Positions 1-6,116 are shown, counted from the stretch's first letter. The stretch: 6,139 nt of DNA from Actinomycetes bacterium (GCA_023390155.1 JAEWDJ010000466.1:1-6139), one strand, 5' to 3'. A program made the numbers and translations. The notes: generated from the sequence alone by a model not told the origin.

Positions 1-142
1 GGGCCTCAGCAACAAGCAGATCGGCGAGCGCCTCTTCATCAGCGCGAAGACGGCCAGCGTCCACGTCTCGAGCATCCTGCGCAAGGTCGGCGCCTCCTCC
101 CGCACCGAGGCCGTCTACCGCGCCGCCCAACTCACCCGCTGA
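1..142 (+). CDS. LuxR-family transcriptional regulator, C-terminal DNA-binding end (5' truncated by window)
   Basis: Only the last 46 codons are present; the reading frame begins at base 2 and ends at the TGA at 140-142. The translation starts GLSNKQIGERLFIS and continues AKTASVHVSSILRKVG, which is the second half of a GerE/LuxR helix-turn-helix domain: the scaffold helix (NKQIGERLF), the recognition helix (SAKTASVHVSSIL) and the closing helix (SSRTEAVYRAAQL). This domain binds DNA as a dimer. The AKTASVHVS wording is common in large actinobacterial LuxR regulators that carry an N-terminal ATPase (LAL type), but also occurs in response regulators; the N-terminal part that would decide this lies outside the window. 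The gene converges on the LacI gene and is probably a separate transcription unit, not part of the sugar locus. Confidence 0.88.
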   Translation, partial: GLSNKQIGERLFISAKTASVHVSSILRKVGASSRTEAVYRAAQLTR

Positions 143-188
143 CCCGCTCCCCGCGACCGCCGACCCGCCGCGCGGCGAGAAGGCGCGA

Positions 189-214
189 AGCGGAGGCGGA
201 TCCGCCGCCTCGCT
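189..214. terminator. GC hairpin between convergent genes, possible bidirectional terminator
   Basis: The arms AGCG-(G bulge)-AGGCGG at 189-199 and CCGCCTCGCT at 205-214 can form a ten-pair stem around the five-base loop ATCCG. It sits between the stop codons of the convergent luxR-type and lacI-type genes, where a shared terminator is expected. No run of T follows on either strand, so it is not a classical intrinsic terminator; many high-GC actinobacterial terminators lack the T tract. A second small perfect palindrome, CGCCGCGCGGCG, lies nearby at 166-177. Assignment rests on position and symmetry only. Confidence 0.45.
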
Positions 215-236
215 CCATGCCGGGGCAGCGGCTGAG

Positions 237-1256
237 TCAGCGCGCCTTGGGCGCGGTGGAGCGGCGGGCGACGAGCTCGGGCTGGAACACCGTCTGGCGG
301 GGGATGAGCTCGGGGTCCGCCGTCTCCTCCAGCAGGATGCGCAGCGCGGTCCGCCCGATCATCGATCGCGGCTGCCGCATCGAGGACAGCGGCACCGCCG
401 CGGCCCCGGCGAACGCGATGTCGTCGAAGCCGATGATGGCGATGTCGTCGGGCACGACCACGCGGCCGTCCGCGACGATCGCCTGCAACAGCCCGAGCGC
501 GAGGAGGTCGTTCGCCGCGAAGAGGCCGTCCGGCCACTCGTGACGCGGCCTGCTGAGGATGCGGGCGCCCGCCTCGGCCCCCTGCTCCACCGTCATCGCG
601 GCAGACGCAACGACCTCCAGCTCCACCGGGGTGGCCGCGTTCTCGGCGGCGACGCGGGCGCCGGCCAGCCGGTCGCGCACCTGGCGGATCTCGAACGGAC
701 CGCCGACGAACGCGATGCGGCGGCGGCCGGTCTCGATCAGGTGCTCGACGGCCATCCGGCCGCCCGCAACGCTGTCCACCGAGACCGAGCTGAACCGGCT
801 GCTACCGCCGAAGCGGTCGACCAGCACGGCGCGGATACCCCGCTGGCGCAGGTGCTCGAGCCGCGGCTGGATGTCGCCGAACGGCGCGATCAGCACGCCG
901 CGCACCTGCTGCTCCTCGAAGAGGTCGAGGTAGAGGCGCTCCCGGTCGACGTCCTCGTCCGTATTGCCGTAGAGGATGGCGATGCTGTGCTTGGAGGCCT
1001 CGTCCTCCGCGCCGCGGACGACGTCGTTGAAGAACGGGTTCTGGCCGTCGAGCACGACGAAGCCCACGATCGTGCTGACGCCTTTACGCAGGCGTCGCGC
1101 GGCGTCGTTGGGCACGTAGCCCAGCGCCTGGATGGAGCGGGTGACGCGCACGACCAGCTCGGCGGAGACCTCGTCCGGCCGGTTGAGGACGTTCGAGACG
1201 GTGCCGACGGAGACGCCCGCGTGCTGCGCGACGTCCCTGATACTGGCCGGTTGCAT
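237..1256 (-). CDS. LacI-family transcriptional repressor, likely regulator of the adjacent sugar transporter
   Basis: The 339-residue product has the usual LacI/GalR length and layout. The N-terminal helix-turn-helix spans about residues 5-25 (SIRDVAQHAGVSVGTVSNVLN), followed by the hinge helix near 49-58 (PNDAARRLRK). A periplasmic-binding-protein-like effector domain runs from about 62 (TIVGFVVLD) to the end, with the family landmarks NPFF (73-76), GVLIAP (120-125), FAANDLLALG (246-255) and IIGFDDI (274-280). The recognition helix reads VGTVSN where E. coli LacI has YQTVSR, so a different operator is expected. The ATG at 1254-1256 is supported by a GAGGGAG ribosome binding site five bases upstream. 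The gene is divergent from the ABC operon, and paired inverted repeats in the shared control region are the obvious target. Rhamnose or a derivative as inducer is inference from the neighbours. In some lineages such a gene would be named rhaR, but E. coli RhaR is an unrelated AraC-type protein. Confidence 0.93.
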   Translation of the reverse strand: MQPASIRDVAQHAGVSVGTVSNVLNRPDEVSAELVVRVTRSIQALGYVPNDAARRLRKGVSTIVGFVVLDGQNPFFNDVVRGAEDEASKHSIAILYGNTDEDVDRERLYLDLFEEQQVRGVLIAPFGDIQPRLEHLRQRGIRAVLVDRFGGSSRFSSVSVDSVAGGRMAVEHLIETGRRRIAFVGGPFEIRQVRDRLAGARVAAENAATPVELEVVASAAMTVEQGAEAGARILSRPRHEWPDGLFAANDLLALGLLQAIVADGRVVVPDDIAIIGFDDIAFAGAAAVPLSSMRQPRSMIGRTALRILLEETADPELIPRQTVFQPELVARRSTAPKAR

Positions 1257-1261
1257 CGTTG

Positions 1262-1268
1262 CTCCCTC
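1262..1268 (-). promoter_or_regulatory. Ribosome binding site of the LacI-family gene
   Basis: Read on the - strand this is GAGGGAG, followed by five bases (CAACG) and the ATG. It fixes the start at 1254-1256, which gives a normal LacI N-terminus directly ahead of the helix-turn-helix. Confidence 0.7.
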
Positions 1269-1289
1269 GTCCGGTGCTCATGTTCATGG

Positions 1290-1307
1290 GCCTCGCTTGA
1301 CCGAGGC
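1290..1307. repeat. Perfect inverted repeat GCCTCG-N6-CGAGGC surrounding the -35 box
   Basis: The six-base arms at 1290-1295 and 1302-1307 are exact inverse complements around the six-base centre CTTGAC, which carries most of the -35 hexamer of the rightward promoter. With a bulge at 1308 the stem can gain two more G-C pairs (1288-1289 with 1309-1310). As DNA it could be a site for a second regulator covering the -35 box. As RNA it would fold in the leader of the leftward lacI-type transcript. Either role is inference; the symmetry itself is directly visible. Confidence 0.45.
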
Positions 1308-1325
1308 GCCCTCCCCAAATATAGT
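1297..1325 (+). promoter_or_regulatory. Sigma-70/SigA-type promoter of the ABC transporter operon
   Basis: The -35 box TTGACC (1297-1302) matches five of six bases of TTGACA. The -10 box TATAGT (1320-1325) matches five of six bases of TATAAT. The spacer is exactly 17 bp. The -10 region lies in the only AT-rich patch of a GC-rich window. The predicted transcription start is near 1331-1333, giving a leader of roughly 53 bases before the GTG start. The two operator-like repeats lie immediately downstream of this start, a position suited to repression by blocking initiation or promoter clearance. Confidence 0.75.
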
Positions 1326-1345
1326 GTAGCTGAATCGGCCGTGAA
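1318..1345 (-). promoter_or_regulatory. Candidate divergent promoter of the LacI-family gene
   Basis: On the - strand, TATATT (1323-1318) is a good -10 box and TTCACG (1345-1340) is a weak -35 box (four of six bases), with a 16-bp spacer. It overlaps the -10 of the rightward promoter, and its -35 overlaps the first operator-like repeat, so the repressor could control its own gene from the same site. The weak -35 makes this tentative; a TACACT box at 1328-1323 is another -10 candidate. Confidence 0.35.
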
Positions 1346-1353
1346 TCGATTCA
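1342..1353. promoter_or_regulatory. Operator 1: perfect palindrome TGAATCGATTCA, probable LacI-family binding site
   Basis: This is a perfect 12-bp inverted repeat with a central CG step, a common arrangement for LacI-family operators. It lies about 10 bases downstream of the predicted transcription start of the ABC operon and overlaps the candidate -35 of the divergent lacI-type promoter. Position between the regulator and its presumed target, and the exact symmetry, are the evidence; binding has not been shown. Confidence 0.72.
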
Positions 1354-1365
1354 TGAACTCGTTCA
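1354..1365. promoter_or_regulatory. Operator 2: imperfect palindrome TGAACTCGTTCA adjoining operator 1
   Basis: It keeps the TGAA and TTCA half-sites at the same spacing as operator 1 and is symmetric except for the central pair. It abuts operator 1 with no gap, so the two centres are 12 bp apart, and it ends eight bases before the ribosome binding site of the first transporter gene. A second repressor dimer could bind here, probably more weakly. Confidence 0.58.
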
Positions 1366-1372
1366 CCTCAAT

Positions 1373-1379
1373 GAGGAGG
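1373..1379 (+). promoter_or_regulatory. Ribosome binding site that fixes the GTG start of the ATPase gene
   Basis: GAGGAGG is a near-perfect Shine-Dalgarno sequence placed five bases (CAGCA) before the GTG at 1385. No in-frame ATG lies between the operators and this GTG. The nearby ATG at 1371 is out of frame and overlaps the ribosome binding site itself. Confidence 0.8.
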
Positions 1380-1384
1380 CAGCA

Positions 1385-2914
1385 GTGTCCAGCAGCAGCC
1401 CCACGACGCCCGCACCACCGGTGCTGGAGCTGTCGCGGGTGGTCAAGTCCTTCGGGGCGGTCGTCGCCCTCCGCTCGGGCAGCATCCGGGTCGAGCAGGG
1501 ATCCATCCACGCCCTCGTCGGCGAGAACGGCGCGGGCAAGTCGACGCTCGTGAAGATCGTCGCCGGGCTCTACCGGCGCGACGCCGGGGAGTTCCGCCTG
1601 CGCGGCGAGGAGGTCGACTTCTCCTCGACCGCCCAGGCCAAGGAGGCCGGCGTCGCCGTCATCTACCAGGAGCCGACCCTCTTCCCCGACCTCTCCGTCA
1701 CCGAGAACGTCTTCATGGGCCGTCAGCCGAAGGGCCGGTTCGGCCGCATCGACCGCCGCCGCATGCGCCAGGAGGTCGAGTCGCTCTTCCAGCGCCTCGG
1801 CGTCGGCATCGACCCCGACCGCCTCGCGGAGGGTCTCTCCATCGCCGACCAGCAGATCATCGAGATCGCCAAGGCCGTGTCGCTCGACGCGCGGCTGCTG
1901 ATCATGGACGAGCCGACCGCGGCGCTCTCGGGCGTGGAGGTCGAGCGCCTCTTCGCCGTCGCCCGCAGCCTGCGCGACGAGGGCCGCGGCATCGTCTTCA
2001 TCTCCCACCGCTTCGACGAGGTCTTCTCGCTCTGCGACACGATCACCGTCATGCGCGACGGCTCCTACGTGTCGAGCGACCCCACGGCCGACGTCAGCGA
2101 GGACGAGATCGTGCGCCGGATGGTCGGCCGCGACGTCACCGAGCTGTTCCCCAAGCAGGAGACGGTCATCGGCGAGCCGCTGCTCGAGGTGTCCGGCCTC
2201 AGCTCCGCCGGGGTGTTCGCCGACGTGGACTTCACGGTCCGGGCGGGCGAGATCGTCGCCCTCGCCGGCCTCGTCGGCGCCGGACGCAGCGAGATCGCGC
2301 GGGCGGTCTTCGGCGTGGACGGCTACGACAGCGGCACCGTCCGCCTCGCCGGTCGCGCCATCCCGAAGCGCCGGCCGACCGCGGCGATGGCCGCCGGCCT
2401 CGCCCTGGTCCCCGAGGACCGCCGCAAGCAGGGCCTCGTGCTGGAGGAGTCGGTGGCGCGCAACTCCACCCTCGCGATCCGTACGCGGCTCTCGAAGCTG
2501 GGCCTCATCCGCAACGCGTCCGAGAACGCCTCGGCGCGAGTCTGGGCGAGCCGGCTGCAGTTGAAGACGAACGCGCTCGACACCCTCGTCGGAACGCTCT
2601 CGGGCGGCAACCAGCAGAAGGTCGTGCTCGGCAAGTGGCTCTCGACCGAGCCGCGCGTGCTCATCATCGACGAGCCGACCCGCGGCATCGACGTCGGCAC
2701 CAAGGCCGAGGTGCACCGCCTGCTCTCCGAGCTCGCCGGGCGGGGGATGGGCATCCTCATGATCTCCTCCGAGCTGCCCGAGGTGCTCGGGATGGCGGAC
2801 CGCGTGCTGGTCGTGCGCGAGGGCCGCATCACGGCCGAGCTCGATCGCGCGCAGGCCGACGCCGAGAACGTCATGTTCGCCGCCACGCACGCCGCAGAGG
2901 AGGCCGCACGATGA
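1385..2914 (+). CDS. rhaT: Sugar ABC transporter ATP-binding protein, tandem nucleotide-binding domains (rhamnose RhaT-type)
   Basis: This 509-residue protein has the two fused ATPase domains typical of RbsA/MglA/AraG/LsrA-class importers, and it powers uptake at the cytoplasmic face of the membrane. Domain 1 has Walker A GENGAGKST (46-54), Q-loop YQE (94-96), a signature region LSIADQQ (151-157), Walker B LLIMDEP (171-177) and switch His208. Domain 2 has a degenerate Walker A GLVGAGRSE (295-303) with Arg in place of Lys, an intact signature LSGGNQQ (405-411), Walker B VLIIDEP (425-431), and Ser-Ser-Glu where the switch His would be. That asymmetry is normal for the family, so domain 1 is expected to carry the intact catalytic Walker motifs. 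It starts at a GTG with a strong ribosome binding site, and its TGA overlaps the ATG of the next gene (ATGA), indicating translational coupling. The symbol follows the rhizobial rhaSTPQ usage; E. coli RhaT is an unrelated proton symporter. The family is certain, rhamnose specificity is inferred from the binding protein. Confidence 0.92.
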   Translation: MSSSSPTTPAPPVLELSRVVKSFGAVVALRSGSIRVEQGSIHALVGENGAGKSTLVKIVAGLYRRDAGEFRLRGEEVDFSSTAQAKEAGVAVIYQEPTLFPDLSVTENVFMGRQPKGRFGRIDRRRMRQEVESLFQRLGVGIDPDRLAEGLSIADQQIIEIAKAVSLDARLLIMDEPTAALSGVEVERLFAVARSLRDEGRGIVFISHRFDEVFSLCDTITVMRDGSYVSSDPTADVSEDEIVRRMVGRDVTELFPKQETVIGEPLLEVSGLSSAGVFADVDFTVRAGEIVALAGLVGAGRSEIARAVFGVDGYDSGTVRLAGRAIPKRRPTAAMAAGLALVPEDRRKQGLVLEESVARNSTLAIRTRLSKLGLIRNASENASARVWASRLQLKTNALDTLVGTLSGGNQQKVVLGKWLSTEPRVLIIDEPTRGIDVGTKAEVHRLLSELAGRGMGILMISSELPEVLGMADRVLVVREGRITAELDRAQADAENVMFAATHAAEEAAR

Positions 2915-3960
2915 CCACCGCCACCCCCACGCCGGCGCCGCCGACGCCTGCCGGGTCGAGCCCTGCGAGCCGGATCTTCCGCAGCTTCACCCGGGCCCGC
3001 GAGACCGGCATCCTGGCCGCCCTGATCATCGTGATCGCGGTGACGACGGCCATCAACCCGAGCTTCCTGTTCAGTCCGGACGGCTGGCGCGACCTCCTGC
3101 TCACGCCGGCGATCCTCGCGCTCGTCGCCATCGGGCAGGCCATCGTGATCATCACCCGCAACGTCGACCTGTCGGTCGGCTCGGTGGTGGGCCTCACGGC
3201 GTACCTCACCGGCCAGCTGTTCATCGGCATCCCGGGCATCCCGATCATCCTGGTCTTCGTCATCGGCGCTCTCGCGGGAGGGCTGCTCGGCCTGGTGAAC
3301 GGCGCCCTGGTCGCCTACGGCAAGGTCCCGGCGCTGGTGATCACGCTCGGGACGCTGTATGCCTTCCGCGGCATCAACGTGCTCTGGGCGGGCAGCAACC
3401 GCATCAACGCCTCCGACGTGCCGTCCGCGTTCCTGAACCTCGGGACCGGCTCGTTCCTCACCATCCCGTACCTCACGATCCTCGCCCTCGTGGTGCTGCT
3501 GATCGCCGGCTGGTACCTGCGCAACCGGCGTGGCGGCCGCGAGCTGTACGCGATCGGGTCCGACCCGGCGGCGGCCGAGCTGTACGGCCTGAAGGTCACC
3601 CGCCGCATCCTCGCCGCGTTCATCCTCTCGGGGGCGCTGGCCGGCCTCGCCGGCGTGCTGTTCGTCGCGCGGTACGGCACGGTCAGCTCGCAGACCGGCA
3701 CCGGGCTCGAGCTGCAGGCCGTCGGCGCGGCGGTCATCGGCGGCGTCGCGATCTTCGGCGGCAGCGGCTCGGTGTACGGCGCCGCCCTCGGCGCGATGCT
3801 CCTGCTCACCATCAACCGGGCGCTGCCGATCCTGGGCATCCAGGACTTCTGGCAGCAGGCCGTGGTCGGCGTCCTCATCATCGGCGCCATCGTCCTCGAC
3901 CGCGTGCTCGCCCTGCGGCTCTCGCGCCGCCTCGTCGCCGAAAGAGAGGTGACCGCATGA
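2911..3960 (+). CDS. rhaP: Sugar ABC transporter permease, first of two (rhamnose RhaP-type)
   Basis: The 349-residue product is a BPD_transp_2-type inner-membrane permease (RbsC/AraH/LsrC relatives). After a Pro/Thr/Ser-rich cytoplasmic tail (residues 1-20) it shows about ten hydrophobic stretches, for example 33-48, 62-82, 110-135, 185-201, 232-252 and 315-334. Family landmarks are ITRNVDLSVGS (81-91), GKVPALVITLGTL (137-149), a cytoplasmic coupling stretch AAAELYGLKVTRR (220-232) and VIGGVAIFGGSGSVYG (275-290). The ATG at 2911 is chosen although the frame stays open upstream: it forms an ATGA overlap with the ATPase stop and has AGAGGAGG (2896-2903) seven bases before it, while everything upstream in this frame lies inside the ATPase gene. 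It should pair with the second permease to form the transmembrane channel. RhaP versus RhaQ is assigned by order and by the RNVDLSVGS wording. Confidence 0.91.
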   Translation: MTTATPTPAPPTPAGSSPASRIFRSFTRARETGILAALIIVIAVTTAINPSFLFSPDGWRDLLLTPAILALVAIGQAIVIITRNVDLSVGSVVGLTAYLTGQLFIGIPGIPIILVFVIGALAGGLLGLVNGALVAYGKVPALVITLGTLYAFRGINVLWAGSNRINASDVPSAFLNLGTGSFLTIPYLTILALVVLLIAGWYLRNRRGGRELYAIGSDPAAAELYGLKVTRRILAAFILSGALAGLAGVLFVARYGTVSSQTGTGLELQAVGAAVIGGVAIFGGSGSVYGAALGAMLLLTINRALPILGIQDFWQQAVVGVLIIGAIVLDRVLALRLSRRLVAEREVTA

Positions 3961-4997
3961 CCGGCCTCGACACCGCCGCCACGACGGCGGCCCCGCGCAC
4001 GTATCCGGACTACAGCCGCCCGCTCTGGCAGCGCTGGGTGCTCACCCGGGAGTCGGCCGTGATCGGCGCGCTCATCGTGGTCGCCATCGTCGCCTCCGCG
4101 GTCGTGCCGAACTTCGGCACCCCGGTCACCCTGGGCTTCCTGCTGCTGGATGTCACGCCCGTCCTGATGATCGCGCTGCCGATGACGTTCGTGATCGTCT
4201 CGGGCGAGATCGACCTGTCGGTGGCCAGCACGTTGGGTCTCAGCAGCGTGCTGCTCGGAGTGCTGACGAAGGCCGGCTGGCCGATCGAGGCGGCGATGGT
4301 CGCCTGCCTGGTGGTCGGCCTGCTCGCCGGAGCGGTGAACGGGTTCCTCGTCACCGTGGTCGGGCTGCCCTCCCTCGCCGTCACCATCGGCACCCTCGCG
4401 CTCTTCCGCGGCATCGCGGTCGGGCTGCTCGGCACCACCGCCATCACCGACTTCCCGTTCTTCTGGCAGAACCTGGCGCAGATGCGCTTCGGCACCTCGG
4501 GCATCCCGGTCGTGATGGTGCTGGTCGTGGTCCTGATCGTCGTGTTCGCCGTGGTGCTCCACGCGACGCCGTACGGCCGCGGGCTCTTCGCCCTCGGCCT
4601 CAGCAAGGAGACCGCCGCGTTCTCCGGCGTCAACGTGGGCCGCACGAAGTTCATCGCCTTCATGCTCACCGGTCTGATCGCCGCGCTCGCCGGCATCTAC
4701 TGGACCCTCCGCTACGGCAGCGCGCGCGGTGACAACGCGACCGGGCTCGAGCTCTCCGTGATCGCCGCGGTCCTCCTGGGCGGCGTGTCGATCTTCGGCG
4801 GCAAGGGCGCGCTGCACGGCGTCGTCGCCGGCGTGCTGCTGATCGGCGTTCTGCAGAGCGCGCTCCGCCTCGCGAACGTCAGCTCGGACGCCATCAACAT
4901 CATCACCGGCGTCCTGCTCATCGTCTCGGTGCTCTCGCCGCGACTCCTCGCCTGGTTCCGGGCGGCGCGGGCCACGCGCCACCGGACCCTCACCTGA
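3957..4997 (+). CDS. rhaQ: Sugar ABC transporter permease, second of two (rhamnose RhaQ-type)
   Basis: The 346-residue product is a second BPD_transp_2 permease, clearly related to its upstream neighbour but diverged. Landmarks are VSGEIDLSVASTLGLSS (81-97), GLPSLAVTIGTLALFRG (136-152), a coupling stretch around ETAAFSGVNVGRTKF (218-232) and LLGGVSIFGGKGALHG (273-288). About ten membrane segments are visible, for example 34-51, 62-83, 110-136, 183-202, 230-250 and 312-334. An Arg-rich tail (335-346) ends on the cytoplasmic side. The start codon overlaps the previous stop (ATGA) and GAGGTGA at 3946-3952 serves as ribosome binding site. Together with the first permease it would form a heterodimeric translocation path, as in rhamnose (RhaP/RhaQ) and autoinducer-2 (LsrC/LsrD) systems; ribose and arabinose systems use one permease gene. 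Confidence 0.91.
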   Translation: MTGLDTAATTAAPRTYPDYSRPLWQRWVLTRESAVIGALIVVAIVASAVVPNFGTPVTLGFLLLDVTPVLMIALPMTFVIVSGEIDLSVASTLGLSSVLLGVLTKAGWPIEAAMVACLVVGLLAGAVNGFLVTVVGLPSLAVTIGTLALFRGIAVGLLGTTAITDFPFFWQNLAQMRFGTSGIPVVMVLVVVLIVVFAVVLHATPYGRGLFALGLSKETAAFSGVNVGRTKFIAFMLTGLIAALAGIYWTLRYGSARGDNATGLELSVIAAVLLGGVSIFGGKGALHGVVAGVLLIGVLQSALRLANVSSDAINIITGVLLIVSVLSPRLLAWFRAARATRHRTLT

Positions 4998-5035
4998 CCC
5001 CACCGCACCACAGCGAACCACCACCGAAAGGAACA
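4998..5035 (+). other. Short spacer between permease and binding-protein genes
   Basis: These 38 bases are rich in A and C (CCACCACCG repeats) and poor in secondary structure. No -10/-35 pair, operator half-site or hairpin is visible. An unstructured spacer before the binding protein would leave its ribosome binding site open for efficient translation; that role is inference. Confidence 0.5.
5027..5032 (+). promoter_or_regulatory. Ribosome binding site ahead of a double ATG
   Basis: AAAGGA lies three bases before the ATG at 5036 and six bases before a second in-frame ATG at 5039. The spacing favours the second ATG, which would shorten the lipoprotein by one Met. Either start leaves the signal peptide intact. 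Confidence 0.55.
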
Positions 5036-6082
5036 ATGATGTTGCCCTCCACCAAGCGCCGCGCCACCCGCCGGCTCCTGACCGTCGGCGCGGGCGTCGT
5101 CGCCGTCGCCCTCGCCCTTACCGCCTGCTCGTCGGGCTCCGGCTCGTCCTCCGGCTCCGGCGGCGACAAGAACTACAAGATCACCTTCCTGCCCAAGAAC
5201 CTCGGCAACCCGTACTTCGACACCTCCGACAAGGGCGGCGAGACGGCCATCAAATCGTTCGGCGGCACCTACAACCAGGTCGGCCCGTCCACCGCGACCG
5301 CCGACGCGCAGGTCAGCTATATCAACACGCTGACCCAGCAGCAGGTGGGCGCCATCGTGCTCTCGGCCAACGACCCGACCGCGCTCGGCAGCGCCCTCAC
5401 GCAGGCGAAGTCGGCCGGCGTGAAGATCGTCACCTTCGACTCCGACACCGACGCCAAGTACCGCGATGTGTTCGTCAACCAGGCGACCGCCGAGGGCATC
5501 GCCAAGGTGCAGGTCGACATCATCACGAAGGAGATCGGGGACAGCGGCGAGGTCGCCATCCTCTCCGCCGCCGCCAATGCGACGAACCAGAACGCCTGGA
5601 TCGAGCTGATGAAGAAGGACCTCGCGGCCAACCACCCGAACGTGAAGCTGGTCGACACCGTCTACGGCAACGACGACGACCAGACCTCGTTCGACAAGAC
5701 CGCGGCCCTGCTGCAGACGCACCCGGACCTGAAGGGCATCATCTCGCCGACCACCGTCGGCGTCGCGGCCGCCGCGCGCTACCTCTCCACCTCGGACGCG
5801 AAGGGCAAGGTCAAGCTGACCGGCCTCGGCACGCCGAACCAGATGCGCGAGTTCGTGAAGGACGGCACGGTCGACGAGTTCGCCCTGTGGAACCCGGAGG
5901 ACCTCGGCTACCTGGCGGCCTTCGCGGCCAAGGCGCTGATCGACGGCACGATCACCGGCAAGAAGGGCGACTCCTTCGAGGCCGGCAAGCTCGGCAAGTT
6001 CACGGTGGGCGACAAGGGCACCGTCCTGCTCGGCGACCCGTACGTGTTCAACAAGGACAACATCGACAAGTTCAACTTCTGA
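5036..6082 (+). CDS. rhaS: Sugar-binding lipoprotein of the ABC importer (rhamnose-binding RhaS-type)
   Basis: The 348-residue product begins with a classic lipoprotein signal: a basic start (KRRATRR, 7-13), a hydrophobic core (about 14-27) and a lipobox LTAC (28-31). Cys31 would be lipidated and anchor the protein to the outer face of the membrane. A Gly/Ser linker (32-43) leads to a periplasmic-binding-protein-like sugar-binding fold (PBP type 1) from about 47 (YKITFLPKNLGNPYF) to the end. Blocks that, from memory, match rhizobial RhaS are ILSAAANATNQNAW (175-188), SPTTVGV (237-243), LTGLGTPNQM (261-270), EFALWNPEDLGY (281-292) and GKLGKFTVGDKG (317-328). At positions matching AI-2 contacts in LsrB, Asn184 replaces Asp and Thr240 replaces Ala, which argues against AI-2. 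It captures the sugar and delivers it to the two permeases. The binding protein is last in this operon. The ATG at 5036 or 5039 is possible. The symbol is the rhizobial one; E. coli RhaS is an AraC-type regulator. Confidence 0.9.
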   Translation: MMLPSTKRRATRRLLTVGAGVVAVALALTACSSGSGSSSGSGGDKNYKITFLPKNLGNPYFDTSDKGGETAIKSFGGTYNQVGPSTATADAQVSYINTLTQQQVGAIVLSANDPTALGSALTQAKSAGVKIVTFDSDTDAKYRDVFVNQATAEGIAKVQVDIITKEIGDSGEVAILSAAANATNQNAWIELMKKDLAANHPNVKLVDTVYGNDDDQTSFDKTAALLQTHPDLKGIISPTTVGVAAAARYLSTSDAKGKVKLTGLGTPNQMREFVKDGTVDEFALWNPEDLGYLAAFAAKALIDGTITGKKGDSFEAGKLGKFTVGDKGTVLLGDPYVFNKDNIDKFNF

Positions 6083-6088
6083 GCGCGC

Positions 6089-6106
6089 TCCCGCCCGAGG
6101 GCGGGA
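6089..6106 (+). terminator. GC hairpin just after the binding-protein gene
   Basis: TCCCGCC (6089-6095) and GGCGGGA (6100-6106) form a seven-pair stem with the loop CGAG, six bases after the TGA. No T tract follows, so it may be a terminator of the actinobacterial T-less type, or a 3'-end structure protecting the operon mRNA from decay. Confidence 0.5.
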
Positions 6107-6116
6107 CGCGAGGACG

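Noticed and set aside
166..177. Palindrome CGCCGCGCGGCG as a regulatory site
   Set aside because: A short G/C-only palindrome in GC-rich intergenic DNA is likely by chance, and it sits between two converging 3' ends rather than upstream of a gene.
540..1553. A 337-codon open frame on the + strand crossing the lacI-type gene and the control region
   Set aside because: It runs antisense through a well-defined LacI gene, through the promoter and operators, and out of frame into the ATPase gene.
890..2890. A 666-codon open frame on the - strand opposite the ATPase gene
   Set aside because: Its translation is rich in Arg, Gly, Asp, Glu and His with no domain. It overlays a clear ATPase gene and the lacI-type gene, as expected for the antisense frame of GC-rich coding DNA.
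2635..2910. Upstream extension of the first permease reading frame
   Set aside because: The frame is open, but the translation is Arg/Ala/His-rich without homology and lies inside the ATPase gene. The ATG at 2911 has a strong ribosome binding site and the ATGA overlap.
1385..2914. Loss of Lys in the second Walker A and of the switch His in the second ATPase domain as a sign of inactivation
   Set aside because: This degeneration is the normal state of the C-terminal domain in RbsA/MglA-type sugar transporter ATPases; domain 1 is intact.
2911..4997. Two permeases as a recent tandem duplication
   Set aside because: They share the family framework but differ strongly in sequence; paired diverged permeases are standard in Rha and Lsr transporters.
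3315..5036. A 573-codon open frame on the - strand opposite the permeases
   Set aside because: Composition is low-complexity Asp/Glu/His/Gly, with no domain and no ribosome binding site context. It is a shadow of the two permease genes.
5128..5164. Ser/Gly codon repeats in the binding-protein gene as a functional DNA repeat
   Set aside because: They encode the flexible linker after the lipidated cysteine, which is ordinary in actinobacterial lipoproteins.
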